DNA of 64,000 nucleotides from Elephas maximus indicus (lineage: Eukaryota > Chordata > Mammalia > Proboscidea > Elephantidae). The notes beneath the pieces are model-generated. The model was not told where the DNA came from and did not search any database. It saw nothing but the letters and a program-made list of their open reading frames with translations. The position numbers and the translations under genes were made by a program. Shown piece after piece: positions 59,701-64,000 of this stretch (its first letter is position 1; the number at the start of each line of letters is the position of its first letter). The DNA is taken from the NCBI RefSeq assembly GCF_024166365.1, contig NC_064821.1, positions 50,433,093 through 50,497,092 on the forward strand, written 5' to 3'.

Positions 59701-62700
59701 GAGACCCCATCTGTGGCCCTACCTCTAAAGCCCCCAGGGTGTGGGCAGGGGTTGAAACCTGGTGGCCAGGCGGTCACCTTTAGCCCAGGAACTCATTTAG
59801 TGGCTCAGCAGACGGTTCCTGGACACAGGACTCTCCCCACCCCATCCCACACGGGCTAGGGCAGGCAATGTTGCCATATTGAGTAAAAACCAGTGGAATC
59901 TGAAAACTCCTGAGGGCCGGGCCATGCCAGTGTCTGCACCATCTCAGGGCTCACAGGGGAGCCCCCCTCTCCTCACGGCCCAGGTTGTTTCAAAGAGGCC
60001 ATAACAACTCCTGACAAATACCGGGGGGTGGGAGCGGGGCAGCGGCTGCTATTTGCAACCCAAAGTCCCTCTCCCTGGGCCTGACACCTTGAAAAAGCCC
60101 AGACTCTGCCCGGCATTAAAACAAAGAATTAAACAAAAACCTCCTCAGGAATCATGTGCAATGCTGCTCTTGGTGTTAAAGCCTGAAAAACGTCCATCTG
60201 TATAAACAGCTCACGGCATTTCACCCACACCAAGTATGGCCATGGGGAAGGCCCCGCCCGGGCCCACCGGAGCAGCCCAGGCCTGAGCCCCCAGGACTTT
60301 CTCCGCTGGCCCCAGCCATGCCTATCCTCGTGCAGGGGATGGAGGGAGGGAGCGCCCTGGTCAGCTAGGCCCTTGCCCACCTGCATGCAGTGGTAGTGTG
60401 TGCTCTTCCCGTTGAGGTGGCAGCCATGGTAGTAGACGCTGCAGTCGTCCAGGGGGCTGAAGCGCATGAAGCCATGCTGCAGGGAGTTGTCACGCTTCTT
60501 GTGCATGTTGTAGTGCCGGATCACGTCCTGCTTACTGGTGAAGCGCTGCCAGAGAGAGGGCGGTTGGTGGAGGGGTGGGCTGCAGGCCACCCAAGGTCAT
60601 GGGACCAGGCACAGGCCCCAGGCCCCTCGGCCTTCTTACAGATGATCTCTTTTGAGGCCAAGGCAGCCCAGACTGCCTCCAAGTCAATTCCTGGCACACC
60701 GGACCTTGGCGGGAACAATTCCAAACGTTCAGCCCACAGGCCCTCTCCTGACCTCATCCCAAGCTCCTGGCAGCCATGCTCAGGAGCAAGACTACTGAAT
60801 CAGGCCACACCTTAGAGACAAGGCCTCTGATGGGTGACAGCTCTTTCCTCCCAGTGCCACTTAAGGGCCGTGCCTGCTGGGCTCCCTGGTGAGATGAAGG
60901 GACCGGCCCTGTGCAGACTGCCCACGTTCCCATCTCATTCACTAAGCGACAAGTTAACCGAACCTCAATTTTACCATCATGGGGCAGCAATACCAATGTT
61001 GAAAGTCATTGGAAAGATTAAATGAGACAGGTATACAGACGGTTTAGCACCATCGTGGGTACATGGTAGACTCTCAGTGAATGGGAATTAGATGGATCGC
61101 ACCACTATGCGGACTGGCTGCCTTGTGGCAGGAATCAGGGAACGTGGATAGGCTTCTAGTCCTTACGGCCTCTCCGCCTGAGTTACGTTCAGGTGCTGCC
61201 TCTGGCTGGGAGGCCCTGAGGACCCATACCTGGTAGTTGCACTCAGGGTCGAGGCAGTGGTAGTGCTCGCGGTACTGGTAGGCACAGTGTATGTGGCCGC
61301 AGTGCTGACTGCCCGAGAACCTGCAGAAGGAAGCGGGGGATCAGGCCTCTTCCTGGGCTCTCCGCCTGAGACATGCTGCCAGGACCCAGGGGGCCCGGGC
61401 CCTGTGTGGGGATGCTGAGGGACCAAGGTGGCAGGCTAAGGTAGAGTGGCAGAGGCTAGGTGATGGGGTGGGCTCTCCAGGCCTGGGGCCATGGGGAGTG
61501 ACAGGTCTGTAGGGAATCCCAGGCCCACCAAGCTGCAGGGCGGCCAGCTGTCTGCTCTAGGAGTGAGTGCGAGGTAAGGCAAAGAGGTCTCGTACCCCGG
61601 CTGGAAAGGAAGAAGCTGGGGCCAGCCCAAAGCCAGAATAGAGATGTGGGTTGGGGATAAGGAAGGCAGGAGCTCCGAGGTGGCCCATCTGCCTTTTCTA
61701 CAACCTCCCCTCCTCCCCACTCAGTCCTAGGGCAAGTGCTGGGACCCCGGTTGGGTCAGCCCCATGGCTCTGTTGCTGAGAGGTGTTAAAGGGCTCTCTG
61801 TCCTGGGCTTTTCCTGACACTTGAAACAGTCCAGAGTTATGAATTTTTAAAGCCCAGCATCTGTTTGGCTGCCCGCAGCAGGGAGCTCACTCTCCCAGCC
61901 AACTCCGCAGCCAGGAGCCCTGCCCGGCCTGGCCACTGCCCGCCTCCCAGAAAACCCCTTTCCTCTCAGGCCTCTATCCTGCCAGGACGTGGTTCTCACA
62001 GCTCCAGGGGCAGCCAGTCCTGGAGACGCACCCTGGGGGGTGTGCCGTGACAACTCTGGGAAAGGTGTGCGCCCTGCACACTTGCTCCCTTCCAATGGTG
62101 ACGTGAGGTTGCAGGAGAGAGCAAGAGAAACCCCAGTTATAAGGGGAACAGCCACTTGCAAACAAATATTTTAGCTGGAGCTGCCAAAAGGGCCATCTGT
62201 CGAGGCACTAATAATAATGATAATAATAATAATAAAGAGAAAATGAATGGAGCAAGGCTGAAGACAGAGACAAGGGGGCGGGGGGAAGACATAGAGAGGG
62301 ATGGCAATGACTTAGAGGACCAGCAAGAGGACAGATGCCAAGGCACTGGCAGTGAATGGCCCTGACTGGGGGGCATCTGTTGAGGCTTCTTCACCACCAA
62401 CCCTGCTTCCCTGAGGATATAAAGGGCTCTGAGATCAGGACCTCACCTGGGCAGCACCCTGGGCCAGGTCAGGGAGGGACTCCTTTGACAACTGCTGCCC
62501 ACACCCCTTCCTGTTACCAACACAGTGGCCTGCACCCCAATCCTAGGCTCCACAGGAGGGCGGGAGCCCAGCCAGCCATGGAGGGAGGAGGGCCCTGCAA
62601 TCACCTGTGGCCAGGCCCTGTGTTCAGGGCCCTCCTCAACCATGCCTGGGGTACAATCTGCTTAAGGGCCCTGTGGCATGGCCACCCCAGGTGGGGGACA

Positions 62701-62936
62701 CTGAGATGGATGCAGAGGGCAGCCCCTTGGAGAAGTTTAGTGTGTGGGGAGGAGGCAGGCACCTTGGCACTAACAGTCAGACAGATGACTGGTCCAGCAG
62801 TCCCCAGGGGTTCCTGGTTCCCCCTACCACCTTCTCTCCATAGCAGGCTCCTCCCCCAGGGGCCTACCTGGCAATATATTTCTGGTAAATGTTTACATCT
62901 TCGGTGACAGCTGGTTTATCTGTGGGCAATCCGTTC
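43571..62936 (-). CDS. CASZ1: CASZ1 gene, 3' part: fifteen coding exons with all eleven Castor zinc fingers
   Basis: Fifteen minus-strand exons with GT-AG borders join without a phase error into 1324 codons and TAG (43571-43573). They correspond to roughly residue 436 to the end of the long isoform (about 1759 residues). CASZ1 is a nuclear sequence-specific transcription factor (Castor family). It is needed for heart and vessel formation and cell-fate timing in retina, and acts as a tumour suppressor in neuroblastoma. Fingers 1-4 lie in exons at 61230-61320 to 58156-59009, finger 5 spans 53760-53882 and 52495-52833, fingers 6-8 each lie mainly in one exon, and fingers 9-11 are in the last exon. 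Between fingers 4 and 5 is a Ser/Pro/Ala-rich linker. A basic KKRFW...GKRRK segment precedes finger 9. The N-terminal third and the promoter lie right of the window. Two isoforms are predicted (see 51905-52494). Confidence 0.97.
43708..43830. repeat. Imperfect trinucleotide tract coding Asp/Glu
   Basis: TCG, TCC and TCT triplets on the plus strand (GAx/GAG codons in CASZ1). Adjacent GCG/GGC runs at about 43576-43600 and 43848-43865 code alanine. These are slippage-prone. Confidence 0.85.
44713..47432 (-). other. CASZ1 intron before the last exon
   Basis: A 2.7-kb GC-rich intron with no exon or transposon recognised. 46660-46830 is purine-rich on the plus strand (GGAGGAGGAAGAGGAGGAGG), followed by an A-rich low-complexity stretch at 46847-46905 containing (CAAA)n-like units. 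Confidence 0.5.
47433..47574 (-). CDS. CASZ1: CASZ1 exon: linker between fingers 8 and 9
   Basis: A 142-base exon after CTTCCTTTCAG, donor gtaggc. It encodes [20 protein letters not shown], then [20 protein letters not shown] and GNESTAA. Acidic and Ser/Thr-rich, a likely phosphorylation region. Confidence 0.94.
47744..47895 (-). CDS. CASZ1: CASZ1 exon: zinc finger 8
   Basis: A 152-base exon after GTGTCTGCAG, donor gtgagc. It encodes [19 protein letters not shown], then [20 protein letters not shown] and [11 protein letters not shown]. The next intron is 169 bases, not a multiple of three, and has no early stop. Its retention would replace fingers 9-11 with a short frameshifted tail. Confidence 0.95.
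48042..48231 (+). mobile_element. AfroSINE (long variant), 5'-truncated, antisense to CASZ1
   Basis: CAGAGGCGCCTCAGAAGAAA, then AAAAAATCAGCCACTGAAAA, then CAGGGTCACCATGAGTTGGA and GTCAACTCGTTAGCAACTAG. The tRNA-like head is largely gone. Confidence 0.85.
48580..48860. promoter_or_regulatory. Candidate enhancer: X-box and E-box palindromes in a CASZ1 intron
   Basis: 48756-48769 is GTTGCCATGGTAAC, an almost perfect inverted repeat matching the RFX X-box. It abuts CAGGTGTTGACACCTG (48741-48756), two E-boxes in inverted order. A second X-box-like site, GTTGCCATGGCG, lies at 48587-48598. AT-rich sequence between and after them (GTTGAATAAATAACGGC; TGAATTAATACTTGAAGG) has no repeat features. Enhancer function is inferred. 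Confidence 0.45.
49330..49470 (+). mobile_element. LINE-2 3' end remnant
   Basis: CATGTGCCTGGCACACAGCA and CTCAATAAGTATCTGTAGAA followed by TGAATGAATGA follow the L2 3' terminus, with an interruption. Confidence 0.6.
49892..50063 (-). CDS. CASZ1: CASZ1 exon: zinc finger 7
   Basis: A 172-base exon after CTCCTTGCAG, donor gtaaca. It encodes [19 protein letters not shown], then [15 protein letters not shown], then [17 protein letters not shown]. Finger 7 is complete; the last cysteine opens module 8. Confidence 0.95.
50749..50947 (-). CDS. CASZ1: CASZ1 exon: zinc finger 6
   Basis: A 199-base exon after TTTCATTCCAG, donor gtcagc. It encodes [18 protein letters not shown], then [19 protein letters not shown], then [13 protein letters not shown] and QCLCPNQ. 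A complete finger 6, plus the first cysteines of module 7. Confidence 0.95.
51905..52494 (-). other. CASZ1: Alternative 3' end of CASZ1: intronic polyadenylation giving the five-finger isoform
   Basis: Reading through the donor at 52494 gives Lys then TGA (52491-52493), followed by about 560 bases ending at two overlapping AATAAA hexamers (minus strand, 51922-51932). The protein would stop after finger 5 at about residue 1160. This agrees with the known short CASZ1b form (1166 residues, five fingers, in human). The end point is inferred from the signal. Confidence 0.75.
51922..51932 (-). terminator. CASZ1: Proximal (intronic) poly(A) signals of CASZ1, two overlapping AATAAA
   Basis: The minus strand reads TAAATAAAATAAATTGG: two hexamers sharing one base, in otherwise GC-rich intron. 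The doubling suggests a strong site. Confidence 0.7.
52495..52833 (-). CDS. CASZ1: CASZ1 exon: end of finger 5 and Pro/Thr-rich linker; branch point of the isoforms
   Basis: A 339-base exon after CTCTCGCAG. It completes finger 5 (NFHFRTEGG) and then encodes a disordered stretch: [24 protein letters not shown]-like repeats ([18 protein letters not shown]) and [17 protein letters not shown]. It ends GFLQFQEN when spliced. The donor is GAGAA/gtgagt, with A instead of G at the last exon base. If the donor is ignored, the reading frame ends at once as Lys-TGA (52491-52493), giving the short isoform. Confidence 0.95.
52834..53759 (-). other. CASZ1 intron within finger 5
   Basis: A 0.9-kb intron without repeats, except a short tandem duplication at about 53692-53732 (CCAGCCATCCTCTCTGCCC twice). 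Nothing else seen. Confidence 0.5.
53760..53882 (-). CDS. CASZ1: CASZ1 exon: most of zinc finger 5
   Basis: A 123-base exon after CTCTGGCAG, donor gtgagt with A at the last exon base. It encodes [20 protein letters not shown], then [20 protein letters not shown]. The final histidine of the finger is in the next exon (NFHF). Confidence 0.95.
53974..54128 (-). CDS. CASZ1: CASZ1 exon: linker leading to finger 5
   Basis: A 155-base exon after TCCCCGCAG, donor gtgagg. It encodes [20 protein letters not shown], then a short acidic/hydrophobic run ending AEPWKVYLR. The following intron is the shortest in the gene here (91 bases). Confidence 0.94.
54129..54829 (-). other. CASZ1 intron, purine-rich stretch
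   Basis: 54440-54770 is GA-rich on the plus strand and low in complexity. No exon or repeat recognised. Confidence 0.45.
54830..55330. promoter_or_regulatory. Candidate conserved non-coding elements in a CASZ1 intron
   Basis: Two AT-rich islands, about 54830-54990 and 55195-55320, near a 64-base exon. They contain AACCAAATTAATCTTGCTGT, TTATTTAAAATAAATATTCC, GTTCATTAAATTAATTTGTA and a GGAATTATATCCGATG-like segment. No transposon features and sharp contrast with the surroundings. Inference only. Confidence 0.35.
55403..55466 (-). CDS. CASZ1: CASZ1 exon: short linker
   Basis: A 64-base exon after GCATTTCTAG, donor gtaaga. It encodes [20 protein letters not shown] and K. In frame with both neighbours. 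The upstream intron is 264 bases; the downstream one (1.3 kb) contains AT-rich, conserved-looking sequence. Confidence 0.93.
55731..55866 (-). CDS. CASZ1: CASZ1 exon: linker with SUMO-like and CtBP-like motifs
   Basis: A 136-base exon after CTCTGTAG, donor gtgagg. It encodes [20 protein letters not shown], then [20 protein letters not shown] and VKEP. VKQE fits the sumoylation consensus (hydrophobic-Lys-x-Glu). VDLTVKE resembles the PVDLT-type CtBP-binding motif of KLF3. Both are inferences from short motifs. Confidence 0.94.
55867..58155 (-). other. CASZ1 intron between the finger-4 exon and the linker exon
   Basis: A 2.3-kb intron. 56015-56240 and 56640-56700 are AT-rich, possibly conserved patches (AAGTGATAATTATTGCAAAA; TTTTATTAAAGACTCTGTTA). 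A hAT element lies at 57462-57662 and an A-run with GAGAA repeats at 57360-57420. The rest is unassigned. Confidence 0.5.
57462..57662. mobile_element. Non-autonomous hAT (MER-class) DNA transposon
   Basis: AGTAGCCACTGGCCAGGTGT, then GCCATTTAAATTTAAACTAA, then TCAAGTGCTCGAGAGCCACA, ending in GCAGAAAGCTCTGACAGCGC. This follows the body of a common ancient Charlie-type MER element. Subfamily not assigned. Confidence 0.7.
58156..59009 (-). CDS. CASZ1: CASZ1 exon: end of finger 3, finger 4 and Ser/Ala/Pro-rich linker
   Basis: An 854-base exon after CCCGTCCAG, donor gtgagc. [20 protein letters not shown] completes finger 3. [17 protein letters not shown] with [18 protein letters not shown] is finger 4. 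The rest is low-complexity linker: an acidic patch ([11 protein letters not shown]), [20 protein letters not shown], an Ala/Thr run, and [18 protein letters not shown]. Such linkers are disordered and bind cofactors in many zinc-finger proteins. A 245-codon open frame on the plus strand at 58167-58904 is only its antisense shadow. Confidence 0.96.
59243..59415 (-). CDS. CASZ1: CASZ1 exon: end of finger 2, start of finger 3
   Basis: A 173-base exon after CCCCTGCAG, donor gtgtgc. [20 protein letters not shown] completes finger 2. [18 protein letters not shown] opens finger 3. The next intron is only 233 bases. Confidence 0.95.
60381..60545 (-). CDS. CASZ1: CASZ1 exon: end of finger 1, start of finger 2
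   Basis: A 165-base exon (55 codons, phase 0 at both ends) after CTCTGGCAG, donor gtgggc. [15 protein letters not shown] completes finger 1. CSVYYHGC and HYHCMQ begin finger 2. The intron start (gtgggc) repeats the first bases of the next exon. Confidence 0.95.
60935..61085 (+). mobile_element. MIR element, antisense to CASZ1
   Basis: AACCTCAATTTTACCATCAT, then AAAGATTAAATGAGACAGGT, then CATGGTAGACTCTCAGTGAA follow the MIR 3' half. Confidence 0.7.
61230..61320 (-). CDS. CASZ1: CASZ1 exon: first half of zinc finger 1
   Basis: A 91-base exon after CTTCTGCAG, with donor gtatgg. It encodes [20 protein letters not shown], then [10 protein letters not shown]. It holds both cysteine pairs of module 1; the C-terminal histidines are in the next exon. 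Confidence 0.95.
61321..62867 (-). other. CASZ1 intron before finger 1
   Basis: A 1.5-kb intron. Contains a (TAA)n tract at 62209-62235. Nothing else recognised. Confidence 0.5.
62209..62235. repeat. (TAA)n microsatellite
   Basis: About nine TAA units with one TGA interruption in a CASZ1 intron. Confidence 0.9.
62868..62936 (-). CDS. CASZ1: CASZ1 exon: linker just before finger 1
   Basis: A 69-base exon between CTCTCGCCAG and gtaggc. It encodes [20 protein letters not shown] and IA, with a split Arg at the end. It carries no finger and is the most upstream CASZ1 exon I find in the window; the preceding exon must lie beyond 64000. Confidence 0.9.
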
Positions 62937-64000
62937 CTGGCGAGAGACACACAGGGCACAGCCGATTAGCGGACAGGGGGTGGCCTCATGCCCCAGGAGC
63001 ATCTGGCAGGGCCAGCTCCCTGCCCTGGGGCCCTGGCCCTTCTCGCCTTTGCTCTGTCATGTTCCGAGGCACTCAGGTTTGTACTGACAAAGTCCCTGGG
63101 TAGAAACCTGGCACAGCTCCAAACAGCCCAACTCTGACAAGAGCAGGGACGTCTTGAGCTGGCAGAGCAGGTGCCATGGCTTGAGTTACAGTCCAACAAG
63201 GAGGAAGGCCTCAGAGGTCTGGATCTGCCCCCCTTGCACACAGGGAAGATGGAGGCTGCTGGCTGAGGAGAGAGCTGGGGGATTGGGTAGGCAGCACCAC
63301 ACCAGTGCACTGGGCGGAGTGAAAGCTGCCTCGCCTTCATGCCAGAGGGCACGCCTGGCAGCCCCCAAGTCTGCTCATGCAATTTACAGTCCTCCGTCCA
63401 GGGCCTGGGGGATCGTGCACTGGTGGAATGTAGGGCAGGGCAGGGCTGTGGGCAAGGTCCCGCTCAGCCCCATACCAGCGCTCACCTTACCCCAAGGTTA
63501 GGGCAGAAATAATGTACCCATCCCACCTGGCCTCCTACCTCCTCTTCCTGCCTTGCCCCACAGCCCAGGTTCTGAACCCAGGAGCCCTGGCCACCAGCAT
63601 GGACCCCAGGGCCCCGCCCCCGGGTAGGATTTTCTCAGCCACAGCAGCAGGCAGAAGACACTTATGGTGGCCAAAAGGGGCCCACAGCAATCCGCAGTGT
63701 GTGTGTGCTAGCCAATGAGTGTGTACATCTAAGTCCCTGAGTGTGTGAGGGTGTGTCTATGAGCCTGTGTGTGGACAGGAAGATGGATAGCACGTGGGCC
63801 CGTGAGTGTAAGGACATAATGGTGTAGTTCCATAGTACATACTCGGGTGTCTGAGTGATTGTGTAGGTGGATAAGTACACATGGTAGATAAACGTGTGTG
63901 CACATGTGTGCATGTGTGTGTACGGGAATCGGTGTGTGCATGCACCCATGTGCCTAAGCGAATGTGCACAAGGTGTGAGTGTGAGTCCACAGCATGCACT
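62937..64000 (-). other. CASZ1 intron at the right edge
   Basis: No further exon found. 63690-64000 is a long, impure TG/CA-rich tract (GTGTGTGCATGTGTGTGTAC) that runs to the window edge, with interspersed non-repeat bases. Confidence 0.55.
63690..64000. repeat. Impure TG-rich simple-sequence tract
   Basis: Over 300 bases of GTGTGTG interleaved with GAGTGTG, GCATGTG and similar. Short open frames rich in His and Thr on the minus strand are products of this tract. Confidence 0.75.

Larger units (their letters stand above)
59416..61229 (-). other. CASZ1 introns around the finger 1/2 exon
   Basis: Two introns (59416-60380 and 60546-61229). The first has nothing recognised. The second contains a MIR at 60935-61085. 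Confidence 0.5.

Noticed and set aside
63690..64000. His/Thr-rich small proteins at the right edge
   Set aside because: Products of a TG/CA-rich simple repeat.
1..64000. CRISPR arrays, operons, phage or defence systems
   Set aside because: The window is mammalian; the repeats are retroelements and simple sequence, with no regularly spaced identical repeats.

Overview
This is vertebrate nuclear DNA, almost certainly from an afrotherian mammal of the elephant lineage (elephant, sea cow or hyrax; elephant most likely). The evidence is at least nine AfroSINE copies (tRNA-derived SINEs with a recognisable B box), a long RTE retrotransposon, and several copies of the L1 3' end I associate with elephants. 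Both genes are split by canonical GT-AG introns and are ordinary mammalian genes.

Layout: (1) 1-34.6 kb, plus strand, is the 3' part of PEX14, the peroxisomal import docking protein. Its last five coding exons lie at 21949-33668 and a poly(A) signal at 34586. The first 21.9 kb is one large intron packed with nested transposons: an RTE split by a solo MaLR LTR, stacked old L1s, AfroSINEs and hAT pieces. (2) About 34.6-41.0 kb is a short intergenic space between two tail-to-tail genes, holding one AfroSINE and two AT-rich candidate regulatory islands. (3) About 41.0-64 kb, minus strand, is the 3' three quarters of CASZ1, the Castor zinc-finger transcription factor. Fifteen coding exons (62868-62936 down to 43571-44712) join in frame into 1324 codons and carry all eleven Castor zinc-finger modules. 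The tail-to-tail PEX14-CASZ1 order matches human 1p36.22.

The two genes are unrelated in function and share only convergent 3' ends. The most informative biology is in CASZ1. The sequence shows how one gene makes two proteins. If the weak 5' splice site after finger 5 (52495/52494) is not used, the splice site itself supplies Lys-stop, and overlapping AATAAA signals about 560 bases on end the transcript. This gives the five-finger isoform; splicing gives the eleven-finger isoform. Each finger is also preceded by a second Cys-Cys/His-His half, so the repeating unit appears to have eight potential metal ligands. The last CASZ1 exon is a CpG island with slippage-prone Asp/Glu and Ala tracts. An intron between fingers 7 and 8 holds a palindromic RFX-type X-box fused to a palindromic E-box. 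I found no bacterial-type system, CRISPR array or new protein-coding gene.
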